Origin: Bacteroidota bacterium | GTDB taxonomy: Bacteria; Bacteroidota; Bacteroidia; J057; JADKCL01 | Direction of reading: 5' to 3' | NCBI GenBank assembly: GCA_016718825.1 | Contig: JADKCL010000002.1 | Coordinates: forward strand, 1-64,000 | Length of the DNA stretch: 64,000 bases | In this document: positions 16,774-24,384 of the stretch, one piece after another | Numbering within the stretch: position 1 is the stretch's first letter | Layout of the letters: each line of letters starts with the position of its first letter | Notes under the pieces: model-generated | Seen by the model: the letters and a program-made list of their open reading frames with translations, nothing else | Database searches by the model: none | Told to the model about the DNA's origin: nothing | Position numbers and translations under genes: made by a program

Positions 16774-18081
16774 TCAGTGCTGTACTACGATTTTTAAACC
16801 ATGATTTGCCTCGGCGGTAACCAATTGGCAATGGTAAACACCCGCAGCCCAGTCGGCCGTCTCGATTTCCACATGGTCACCTTGAGGTTTTTGCAGGTCG
16901 ACAAGAATGCTTCCCATTGCATCCAAAACGAGGATTCGGTCAATCTTGGCCTTTTGCCAAGTCAATGTAAATCTTTGATCTACGATACTTGGTGCGACCG
17001 ACATGGTCGCTTCACTTGGATGCGCTTGAACAATAGAAGTTGCACCGGTGAGACAATTTACGCCGCCGGGAATGGAAATCGTTGCCTGTGGATCAAGGTT
17101 GTCTTCGTCGAGTGTTCCATAGTACTCTGCACCAAGGTAATAGGGGAATGCGGGGTCGCCATTGGCATCGGTGGTCACAAAGTAGGCATAGGTGCCACCT
17201 GGATATTCTGGCGTGATACAAGTGCGGCCATTGTTGGCGTCCAAATCTCCGAGGTTGGAAATGTATTCGTAGTCTTCGATGTATTCGCCAAGCGGATGCG
17301 TATTGCTTACCGTCGGACCATATTCCTGCGGCTGCAAGACTGTGCCGTCAGGCAAAGTTTGGCGCGTGGTCATGCTCCGAAGCTGGTAGCTACTTTCCAT
17401 GCGAGAAACGCCACCGCTTGCACTGTTGGGATTTGTATAGCCATAGGGGCCGTAAATGGGGTAACCGTCAAATGCAAATCCGACGATCGGGGAGTGGCTC
17501 GTACTTGGAAAATCGTAGAGGCGATGCGGTGTCGCGTGGCTGTGATAAGCCCCATCCTGTTGCGGATGTGCGGCAAAAGCGGTGTCCAAAACAAAGCCCT
17601 CGCCGTACCATGCATCGACGTTCCAGACTTGTTGACCTTGATTCGTGTTGGTTTGCGACTGTCCACTCCAGGAGGTCGCATCGCCGTTTCCAAACGCTGG
17701 AATGCCATTGATGAGTACACCAACGGTGAAAGTCGTCGGCACAGTCACGGGAGATGTGGCGGCGGAAGACGTTTTTGGGAAGCTGAAAACATAGCCCTGC
17801 GATGTCGGTGAACCTGGATTCAAAAATTGGCCCATGTCGGTGGTCATTCCTTCGGAACGCACATAAACCCACGAATTGTTGTAACACACCGAAAGCACGT
17901 TGGCGCTGTCAGTCGTGGTATGGAATACAAAATTCGGGGACGTCGGGTTGCCATTGGCATTTTCCCAATAGCTCGCAGTGAGGCCGGTGGTGTTGCGGAT
18001 CCATGAATCCAGAATGGGTGTTTGTGCTTTGACAATACCGAAAGCAGAACAGAGAAGAAGGAGAAAACGGATCTTTTTCAT
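16774..18081 (-). CDS. T9SS-sorted YHYH-domain protein
   Basis: A 435-residue secreted protein. Start chosen at 18081 (MKKIRFLLLLCSAFGIVKAQ, clean signal peptide); the frame is open 7 codons further. The central part contains the YHYH-domain hallmarks: DGAYHSHATPHRLYDF followed by IVGFAFDGYPIYGPYGY and further on GGTYAYFVTTD. YHYH proteins are found in many environmental bacteria; their role is not established, though the clustered histidines suggest metal binding. The C-terminus (MSVAPSIVDQRFTLTW ... LDAMGSILVD ... LKIVVQH) looks like a diverged sorting domain lacking the PNP core, so export by T9SS is likely but less certain. Directly followed by the delta-60 gene. Confidence 0.85.
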   Translation of the reverse strand: MKKIRFLLLLCSAFGIVKAQTPILDSWIRNTTGLTASYWENANGNPTSPNFVFHTTTDSANVLSVCYNNSWVYVRSEGMTTDMGQFLNPGSPTSQGYVFSFPKTSSAATSPVTVPTTFTVGVLINGIPAFGNGDATSWSGQSQTNTNQGQQVWNVDAWYGEGFVLDTAFAAHPQQDGAYHSHATPHRLYDFPSTSHSPIVGFAFDGYPIYGPYGYTNPNSASGGVSRMESSYQLRSMTTRQTLPDGTVLQPQEYGPTVSNTHPLGEYIEDYEYISNLGDLDANNGRTCITPEYPGGTYAYFVTTDANGDPAFPYYLGAEYYGTLDEDNLDPQATISIPGGVNCLTGATSIVQAHPSEATMSVAPSIVDQRFTLTWQKAKIDRILVLDAMGSILVDLQKPQGDHVEIETADWAAGVYHCQLVTAEANHGLKIVVQH

Positions 18082-18323
18082 TGTAATTGTGTTGGATGAC
18101 AAGTTTCAGGAAGAGTACCAAAGATATCCTCGGAACGCATTCAACGTTATCCCAAGGCCACATTTTCGTGGCTTGTTTACACTTTGTAAACGCTCAATAC
18201 CATCTTGGATGCTGTTTTTTCCACAGACTTGCGCTCAGAAATGAAAAATTCTCCGTCCTGAAATGGACCCTCTGCAGGATTGATTTGGAAAGCATGGAAG
18301 CGAAAAGCCGGCAATCCAACCTT

Positions 18324-19010
18324 TCAATACTTGATAATCGTCAAAGGCTCCAACTTGGTCGGTCCATCGAAAGTGAGGCGGTAAATCCCTGTAGCCAAAG
18401 AAGTGAGATCGACGTCCATTTTTCCATAGGTGAAAGGAATTGTTCGGCGAATCACTTGACCATGGTTACCATACAACGTGCCGGTAAATTTCTTGGCAGA
18501 GGGATCATCCCATTCGACATGGAAAATCCCGGAAGTCGGATTTGGAAATGCTTGAATAGTCGGTGAATCGTTTGGTAAGATGGCTTCAGGGGCTGCAGTC
18601 ATTGGAAATCCGGTGACTTCAATGGTTACACTGCCATAGTGGTAGCATTGAATCCCACCGATACCATAAATTCCTTGAAAATAGATGGTGTAAGTCCCAT
18701 TCTGGGAAAATTGAAACACCGCAGTATCGCCCGATTGAACGGTCGCGTAGTTGTTGACATCAATGTAAAAATCCCCTTCGATGAACCATGTATTCGTGTC
18801 TGGATCTTCAATGTGGATGAGCAAAAACCTGCCGGGAATGGTATCGGCAATCACCAACGTTTGAGCTGCCGGTGGCCCTCCACCCATGCCGTAGTAGTCT
18901 TCGCAAGGGGTACAGCCGATTTTTTCGGTCACCGTCAATTGCCCGTAACTTTGATAAGAACCAAGGAATGCGACGAACAAGAGCAGGATGATCGGGAACT
19001 TAGAATGCAT
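18324..19010 (-). CDS. Small T9SS-sorted protein of unknown function
   Basis: A 228-residue secreted protein: signal peptide (FPIILLLFVAFLGSYQSYGQ), an approximately 120-residue beta-rich domain with CTPCEDYYGMGGGPP near its start and a single further cysteine, then a sorting domain (QAFPNPTSGIFHVEWDD ... LYGNHGQVIRR ... LEPLTIIKY). The domain is not recognised. It follows a good terminator for prfB and is separated from the YHYH gene by 242 bp. Confidence 0.8.
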   Translation of the reverse strand: MHSKFPIILLLFVAFLGSYQSYGQLTVTEKIGCTPCEDYYGMGGGPPAAQTLVIADTIPGRFLLIHIEDPDTNTWFIEGDFYIDVNNYATVQSGDTAVFQFSQNGTYTIYFQGIYGIGGIQCYHYGSVTIEVTGFPMTAAPEAILPNDSPTIQAFPNPTSGIFHVEWDDPSAKKFTGTLYGNHGQVIRRTIPFTYGKMDVDLTSLATGIYRLTFDGPTKLEPLTIIKY

Positions 19011-19052
19011 TTTTGAGAGATTAAAGCGATGAAATTCCGCATTTTACAATCG

Positions 19053-19090
19053 AAAAAGGGTGCAAAAATCCGTGGACTTTGCACCCTTTC
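19053..19090 (-). terminator. Rho-independent terminator of prfB
   Basis: A perfect 12-bp stem (19055-19066/19078-19089, AAAGGGTGCAAA and complement) with an 11-nt loop. Read on the minus strand it is followed by TTTTT. It lies 18 bp beyond the prfB stop. Confidence 0.85.
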
Positions 19091-19107
19091 CTAATGTAAA
19101 AACAGAA

Positions 19108-20215
19108 TTACTTCTGAACGTTGCCTTTGCTCAAAGCGCTGTATTCCATGAGATAAGCGCGCACAAACATGTCGATGTCGCCGTCCATGACCGCCTGCGT
19201 GTTGCTCGTTTCCGCACCTGTACGCACATCCTTGACGAGCTTGTAGGGCTGCATGACGTAGTTGCGAATCTGCGAACCCCACTCTACACGAAGTTTTGTG
19301 CCTTCGATCGCATCGCGAACCGCATTTTGTTTCTCGACTTCAACTTGGTAAAGGCGGCTTTTCAGCAATTGAATGGCCTTTTCCTTGTTTTGGTTCTGAC
19401 TACGCTCTTGCTGACATTCGACGATGATCCCCGAAGGGCCGTGGTGCAAACGTACTGCCGTTTCGACCTTGTTCACGTTCTGTCCACCCTTGCCACCTGC
19501 GCGGTAGGTGTCCCAACGGATGTCGGCCGGATTGACCTCGATTTTGATCGTGTCGTCGATTTGCGGATAGACATACACCGAAACGAAGGACGTATGCCGG
19601 CGTGCGTTGCTGTCAAAAGGGGAGATGCGCACCAAACGGTGCACGCCATTCTCACTTTTGAGGTGGCCGTAGGCAAATGGTCCCGAAATTTCGATCGTCG
19701 CGCTGCTGATGCCTGCCACGTCGCCGTCTTTTTCGTCCACGATGGTGGTCTTATAGCCCATGCGGTCTGCGTAGCGCAGGTACATTCGGAAGAGCATGCT
19801 CGCCCAATCGTCGCTCTCGGTGCCGCCGGCACCTGAGTTGATTTCCATCACGCAATCCATATTGTCTTGCGGTCCGGAAAGCATGTTCTTGAATTCAAGA
19901 TCCTCAACGGCCTCCACAGCAGCGTTGTAGGCCTCCTTTGCATCTTCTTCAGAAGCATCGCCAGCCTTCCAGAATTCGAACATGACCTCGAAATCCTCAA
20001 TCTTGGTCTCGGCGTTTTTGAATCCGTCGGTCCAGATTTTCAGGGTTTTCGTTTCCTTGAGAATGCGTTCGGCCGCCGCCGGGTTGTCCCAAAATCCGGC
20101 AGAAACTGCCTGATTTTCCATGTCGCCAATCAGAGAAAGTTTATGGTCGACGTCAAAGGTACCCCCTCAGCGCTTCCTTTCTTGCGCTTAAATCTTTTAA
20201 TTGTTCTGCAGTCAT
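19108..20215 (-). CDS. prfB: Peptide chain release factor 2 (with +1 programmed frameshift)
   Basis: RF2 recognises UGA and UAA and triggers peptide release on the ribosome. The protein is encoded in two frames. A 20-codon leader (ATG at 20215) ends at TGA 20155-20153. Skipping one base gives GAC GTC GAC ... and leads into the main frame, for a 368-residue product (E. coli RF2 has 365). The SPF anticodon-like tripeptide (residues 198-200, in RISPFDSNARRH) defines it as RF2, and the GGQ catalytic loop (243-245, in YRAGGKGGQNVNK) is intact. A conventional reading that starts at ATG 20121 would miss the first 31 residues. Regulation is expected to be autogenous: low RF2 favours frameshifting at the UGA. 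A degenerate RF2-like gene lies just upstream. Confidence 0.97.
20152..20167 (-). promoter_or_regulatory. prfB +1 frameshift site (AGGGGG-TAC-CTT-TGA-C)
   Basis: Reads AGG GGG TAC CTT TGA C on the minus strand: an internal Shine-Dalgarno-like hexamer three bases before the slippery CTT codon, followed by the UGA recognised by RF2 itself and a C. It differs from the classical E. coli site only in TAC for TAT. Confidence 0.96.
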
Positions 20216-20251
20216 TGCTGATAACGTGTAAAAAGTTCAAATTTTGAAGTG

Positions 20252-20259
20252 CAAATGTA
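20252..20259 (-). promoter_or_regulatory. -7 box of the prfB promoter
   Basis: TACATTTG on the minus strand, 36 nt before the leader ATG at 20215; a full TAnnTTTG match. The -33 TTG is not obvious. Confidence 0.45.
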
Positions 20260-20303
20260 GTGCGTAAAAGCATTAGTTTTTACGGAATCGAACGGATTCT
20301 CGG

Positions 20304-21180
20304 TTAGTGGGCATTGTTTGCCTCTAGAAACCGTCGGTAACGCAACTGACTTTTCAGCAATTGCAATGCTTTTTGCCGTAACAAATACTCCTTTTCGAGC
20401 CCATATAGTTCGATTTGGATCCCGGATGTCTCATGCAAAACGCGGACACCGTTTTTATTGCCGCTGGAACAGAAGCAACAATGGCCATGGTTCCGATATT
20501 TGTCCCATTGGAGGTCGTCGAGCGAATCAAAATCCAAATCTCTTTTCTTCCACAGCGGATAGACAGTGAGTGAAATCTCGCCAATAAGATGGCTCGCATT
20601 GAACCAAGCTTTGGGCGGAACAAAATTCATTTTACCGTTCAAATGGGCAAAGTGCCCCATGGCAAGCCAACCTTTGACTTCCAGGATACACAAGTGTTCC
20701 TCATTAGCAAGGAAATTCACTTCAAGCCCATGGCCATTAGCTAATTTTTCGAATACTGAAGCTTGATAGCCAGTAATTTGTGCTTTATTTGAACGCATTT
20801 CGATGACACAGTCCCGCTCTCCAAAGGGAGTAGCGCAAGGAACGATGGCTTTCAAATCACGCAGCAATGTGGCGGCTTTCTCACGCAAATCTTCAGCAAT
20901 GGCTTCGGCCGATGGGTCTTCTTCTGCAAATTTTGCCCACTCAAACGCCTCCTGCACTGCCCGAGAAGCAGCATCGTAGCGACCTATTCAGTATTCGTGG
21001 GTCTTGAGGGTATGAAAGATGTCCCTCAATTCGGAATCATCATTCCAGAATTCAGGTTTTTGGAGGCGTTTTTGCAAATCGGAAACGGTGATGCGCCTTT
21101 GAACGATGTCAAAGGCACCTCCTCAGCGCAGACAATCGCGCTTGCATCACACTCAATGGCATGAAATTTAGGTTTTCCAT
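20304..21180 (-). pseudogene. RF2-like paralogue lacking GGQ, with its own frameshift cassette
   Basis: A diverged, C-terminally shortened copy of prfB immediately upstream of it. An ATG at 21180 (or 21147) opens a short leader ending in TGA at 21111-21109. A +1 shift continues into RF2 domain 1 (DLQKRLQKPEFWNDDSELRD), an in-frame TGA interrupts at 20990-20988, and the frame then stays open from GTG 20957 to 20304 (217 codons). Alignable blocks include ERDCVIEMRSNKAQ (prfB: MDCVMEINSGAGG), GHFAHLNGKMNFV (GHLKSENGVHRLV), LQWDKYRNHG (IRWDTYRAGG) and RQKALQLLKSQL (KEKAIQLLKSRL). GGQ is replaced by a cysteine-rich stretch (HCCFCSSGNKNG), SPF is absent and the last about 70 residues are missing. 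It cannot catalyse release. Whether it is decaying or has a new role is open. Confidence 0.72.
21108..21123 (-). promoter_or_regulatory. Second RF2-type frameshift cassette (AGG-AGG-TGC-CTT-TGA-C)
   Basis: Same architecture and spacing as the prfB site but with a perfect AGGAGG. It sits at the start of the RF2-like gene, in frame with ATG 21180 before the shift and with the RF2-like frame after it. A 26-nt stretch around it matches prfB at 23 positions. Confidence 0.8.
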
Positions 21181-21184
21181 GCTG

Positions 21185-21192
21185 CAAAACTA
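21185..21192 (-). promoter_or_regulatory. Possible -7 box before the RF2-like gene
   Basis: TAGTTTTG on the minus strand, ending 4 nt before ATG 21180. A transcript from it would be almost leaderless, or would use the next in-frame ATG at 21147. No good -33 element. Confidence 0.3.
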
Positions 21193-21285
21193 GGGCAATC
21201 ACTTCGAAACCATGATCGGTCTTGAATCAATCGAATAAAAACAGGCCTGAATTGCGCGTGGCCGCTGCTGTTCTGCAAAAGCGAA

Positions 21286-22074
21286 TCAGTCCGCCACCGA
21301 ATCCATGATTTCGTAATCGCCGTTCTTGTCGACACGCAAGCTCGTTCCTTGCATTTCGTCTTTGGAGCTGCAGTCCAGGTCCTCCTTGTCGACGTCGCAG
21401 TTGCAAGTCATCGGATTGGCAGGGTCATTTTGCAAGGTCGCCATCGCGAGCAGGTAGGCTTCCTGAAAGGAAACCAAGCTTTTCGGGAGGGTCAGCGTAG
21501 CCGAATTGCCTCCGACATATCCTTGGTCGGTGAAGGTTACCCCATTTTCCCAAACGGTGCTTTTGTATTCGTAGTATTCAACATCGGCGTGAGGACCTTT
21601 GTCGCTGGTACTTTTGACTTTCGAAACTGTTGTCCAATAGGCTTCGGGGTCCAAAATCGCATCAGGATCCAAGGTGAGCAAGTAGCCATCAAACAAAAAG
21701 CCTTCTTTTTGGCCGGATTTGACCCTAACCCAATGTCCGGTCATCTCGAGACCACAGGGTTCCTTGGTGGTGTAGGGATCGGATTCCAAGTCTGCATCGA
21801 CCACATTGACTTTGGAACCGAAGGGTAGGGTAGAGACCTTTTCGCCCTCTTTGTCCGGCGTTTTACGCAACGTGAGACCCGATTTCGCAAAGACAAAAAG
21901 GTCGTCACCCGTTTTGTAGCGTTCCTGAGAGGTTGCTTCTTGTTTATCGGTAGAAGAAGCTGCCGTCGAATCCACGGATGAAGGTTTCGCGCCACCGCCG
22001 TCTTTTTCAGCTGGATTGCTACAGGCGACCATGATCAATGCGATCAAGGCCAGTAGAATAAGTCTTGTGTTCAT
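21286..22074 (-). CDS. Lipoprotein with SH3-like domain
   Basis: A 262-residue protein with a lipoprotein signal peptide: hydrophobic LILLALIALIMVAC with the lipobox cysteine at residue 18, so it should be lipid-anchored. A Ser/Thr/Gly/Ala-rich linker (about residues 20-55) is followed by a bacterial SH3 (SH3b) domain: FAKSGLTLRKTPDKEGEKVS, TLPFGSKVNVV, GHWVRVKSGQKEGFLFDGYL (about 63-132). The C-terminal half is unassigned and contains CNCDVDKEDLDC. SH3b domains in exported proteins usually bind peptidoglycan or proteins. Monocistronic as far as can be seen. Confidence 0.83.
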   Translation of the reverse strand: MNTRLILLALIALIMVACSNPAEKDGGGAKPSSVDSTAASSTDKQEATSQERYKTGDDLFVFAKSGLTLRKTPDKEGEKVSTLPFGSKVNVVDADLESDPYTTKEPCGLEMTGHWVRVKSGQKEGFLFDGYLLTLDPDAILDPEAYWTTVSKVKSTSDKGPHADVEYYEYKSTVWENGVTFTDQGYVGGNSATLTLPKSLVSFQEAYLLAMATLQNDPANPMTCNCDVDKEDLDCSSKDEMQGTSLRVDKNGDYEIMDSVAD

Positions 22075-22198
22075 AGAATTGAAACCGTTTCAAAATGCGA
22101 ATGTCGCTTTTTTATCCAAACATGGAACGGATATCTTCGATCCTTTTACGAATCATCGGAATTCAAAGTGGCTGTATTGGGAGTGCGATTCTAAGCGA

Positions 22199-22597
22199 TC
22201 AATACTTGGTCTCCGGCCGCCAAGCATCCTCGAAATGGGTGATTTCCGGATTGGATGGATCTTCCAACACGACCGAAATCACGTCAAAAACAGCAGGAAT
22301 GTTATGCAACTGCCTTTCCCAGCAGTAGAATTGGGCGACTTTGGCCATGTTGCGCAACTTGGCCGAGTCCACTGCATTCTCCGGATTCGTAAACCTGGAA
22401 GTGCTCAGTGTTTTCACTTCCACGAAATGCAATTCGGCAGTTGCCGCGGGATTGGAAGGATTTTCCCAATAGGCTACGATATCAACCTCGGCACGTTCGG
22501 CCTTGTAGTTGCGGTCAAAAACGCGGAATCCTTGAGATTCCAGCCATTTACAGGCCAAGTCCTCGCCCAATTTGCCAACCTCGTTGTGCTGTGCCAT
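22199..22597 (-). CDS. YraN family (UPF0102) endonuclease-like protein
   Basis: A 132-residue protein of the UPF0102/YraN family with a restriction-endonuclease-like PD-(D/E)XK core: G11-E12 in KLGEDLACKWLE, the E37-V-D39 acid pair in RAEVDIV, and E60-V-K62 in LHFVEVKT. Length and start fit the family (typically 115-135 residues). Its cellular role is not settled; a nuclease fold for Holliday-junction-like substrates has been suggested from structure. The 3' end is followed by an intergenic region, and the upstream lipoprotein gene is on the same strand at a distance. Confidence 0.9.
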   Translation of the reverse strand: MAQHNEVGKLGEDLACKWLESQGFRVFDRNYKAERAEVDIVAYWENPSNPAATAELHFVEVKTLSTSRFTNPENAVDSAKLRNMAKVAQFYCWERQLHNIPAVFDVISVVLEDPSNPEITHFEDAWRPETKY

Positions 22598-22611
22598 GAT
22601 TTAATGGAGAA

Positions 22612-22728
22612 TTGAGAATTGAAAATGGAGAATGATGAATTGAAAATTGAGAATGCTTCAATGAAAATAGAAAACGACCAACTGTGAATGAAGGTTTCCC
22701 CAACTTTTCACTTTTCACTTTTCACTTC
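22612..22728. repeat. AT-rich short tandem repeats (GAGAATTGAAAATG and CTTTTCA types)
   Basis: 22614-22668 consists of imperfect copies of GAGAATTGA(A)AATG, and 22704-22726 is three copies of TTTTCAC. The two halves are roughly complementary in base bias (A/G-rich against T/C-rich on the plus strand). The stop codon of the gene at 22722 falls inside the second array. Confidence 0.65.
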
Positions 22729-23390
22729 CTCGGGTCTCTCTTTTTGATTTTGAATCCTGCTGGAATTTGGAAGTTTTCGGGGGCATGGGTGGTCTTTTTG
22801 ACGCTCATCAGGTCCAATTCCGTGGTGAGGTAGGCCGTTTTCATGACCTTTCGGAGCGGAATCCTTCCTTCGAGACCGTTGGTGAGAAAGTCGGTTTTTG
22901 CCTCCGTTTTTCCAGCGTAGAGTGCCATGTCGACGCGGTACTGATCATTGACATAGTAATAGATCTTCTCCTGAAGTTTGGGTTTGTCGACCACGTATTC
23001 TTTGCAAGGAATGCCCTTAATCTCAACGATTTTGCCTGTCGGAACCGCGGTTGGCACCGTTTTGACGGTATCCAAGTAGTAAGTTTCCTTGAATGCACGG
23101 CGGTTGGCGGCATCTATGATATAGGTTTCGTTGCTGTCGGCGATGAAAAGCATCGTGCGGCCAATTCTACCACCTGACAGGCTGATGATGAAGTTTCCTT
23201 CCTTCACGTGAAGGTCCATTTTCTTTGGAGGTTCGTTCTCCAGGAATGCCTGCGCATCCTTGCCCGTAACCCGGATTGCGTAGGAAACGGATCCTTCAAA
23301 GCTTCCTTGAGCCTTCGCAAAGGTGTAAGTCAAAGCAAACAATGCCAAGACTGCCAAGGATTTACCGAAAATAGAAGCCAGATTTTTCAT
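22722..23390 (-). CDS. Exported DUF4412-like protein
   Basis: A 222-residue exported protein: signal peptide MKNLASIFGKSLAVLALFAL... with cleavage near AKAQ. The mature part resembles DUF4412 proteins of Bacteroidota (FEGSVSYAIRVTGKDAQ, LHVKEGNFIISLSGG, MLFIADSNETYIID, GIPCKEYVVD), which are usually periplasmic beta-barrel-like lipid-binding-fold proteins of unknown role. Its start overlaps the end of the HDAC gene by 29 bp on the same strand, so the two are probably cotranscribed. The last codons (RDPRK) lie in the tandem repeat at 22704-22726, so the native C-terminus may have been altered. Confidence 0.78.
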   Translation of the reverse strand: MKNLASIFGKSLAVLALFALTYTFAKAQGSFEGSVSYAIRVTGKDAQAFLENEPPKKMDLHVKEGNFIISLSGGRIGRTMLFIADSNETYIIDAANRRAFKETYYLDTVKTVPTAVPTGKIVEIKGIPCKEYVVDKPKLQEKIYYYVNDQYRVDMALYAGKTEAKTDFLTNGLEGRIPLRKVMKTAYLTTELDLMSVKKTTHAPENFQIPAGFKIKKRDPRK

Positions 23391-24285
23391 AAAGTTCCAA
23401 TACTAGTTGATACGTCACACAATGTGCATTGACGATCGATGTGTAAGTCTCCGAATACCCGCCGCCCATTACGACCACCAAAGGTATTTTCAGTCTATGG
23501 GCCTGCGAAATTACCAAAAGGTCCCGTTCGCGGCAACCTTCTTTTGAAAGGCCGAGTTTACCGAGCCGATCCGTTGCCAAAACATCGACCCCGCTTTGGT
23601 AGAAAACGATGTCAGGTTGGAATTCTTCTATCAACCGCGGAATATGTTCCTGCAGCGTCGTCAGGTAAACTTCATCCCCGGTAAATGCCGGCAATTCGAT
23701 GTCCAGATCGCTTTTTTCCTTGTGGAGCGGATAATTGTCGCGACAATGCACCGAAAACGTGAACACCCTTGGATCATTCTCGAAAAGGCTAGCCGTTCCG
23801 TTGCCTTGATGGACATCGAGATCGACGACCAAAATCCGCTGGACCAAACCGCGATCCAAAAGGTAATTTGCGGCAATAGCAATGTCGTTCAGGAGGCAAA
23901 AACCTTCTCCACGGTCAAAGAACGCATGATGGGTACCACCTGCAAGATTCATGCCAGCGCCATCCTCCAAAGCATTGAGGGCACATTGCAAGGTCCCTGA
24001 TGCCGAGGATATGCTCCTGGAAACGAGTTCCTCGCATTTAGGGAATCCTATCCGGCGATACTCGCGGTCATCGAGTGCATGCGCCTTGGCGCGCGCCCAC
24101 CACTGCGGGTCATGCGTGAGACAAATCACATCATCATCAATGAACGAAGGGGCAAACAGTTGTTCCCGCTTGATCAGGCCCTGATATTCCAGCTGCTCCC
24201 GCACCAACTTGTACTTCTCGATCGGGAACTTGTGTCCCGCCGGCAGTGGAATCGGATGGCGTTCAGAGTAGCTGAGTCTGATCAT
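23362..24285 (-). CDS. HDAC-family zinc deacetylase, copy 2
   Basis: A 307-residue paralogue of the enzyme at 7497, collinear with it without gaps through the catalytic core: H119-H120 (AGGTHHAFFDRGEGFC), D157/H159 (DLDVHQGNGTA), D234 (SGVDVL) and Y277 (GGGYSE) occupy the same residue numbers. N-termini also correspond (PLPAGHKFPIEKYKL against PLPEGHRFPMEKYNL). Both copies should therefore be active deacylases. The C-terminal extension ELYEKSGFYFR overlaps the DUF4412 gene. Two such enzymes 15 kb apart suggest different substrates. Cytoplasmic. Confidence 0.93.
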   Translation of the reverse strand: MIRLSYSERHPIPLPAGHKFPIEKYKLVREQLEYQGLIKREQLFAPSFIDDDVICLTHDPQWWARAKAHALDDREYRRIGFPKCEELVSRSISSASGTLQCALNALEDGAGMNLAGGTHHAFFDRGEGFCLLNDIAIAANYLLDRGLVQRILVVDLDVHQGNGTASLFENDPRVFTFSVHCRDNYPLHKEKSDLDIELPAFTGDEVYLTTLQEHIPRLIEEFQPDIVFYQSGVDVLATDRLGKLGLSKEGCRERDLLVISQAHRLKIPLVVVMGGGYSETYTSIVNAHCVTYQLVLELYEKSGFYFR

Positions 24286-24384
24286 TTTCTATAATCCCAA
24301 TTCCAGAATTGGTTACAACGACGCGATTGAACCTTCGGTGCAGGAAATTTCATGATTCTGACGCAGCTTCAGCAGGGATGAGCA

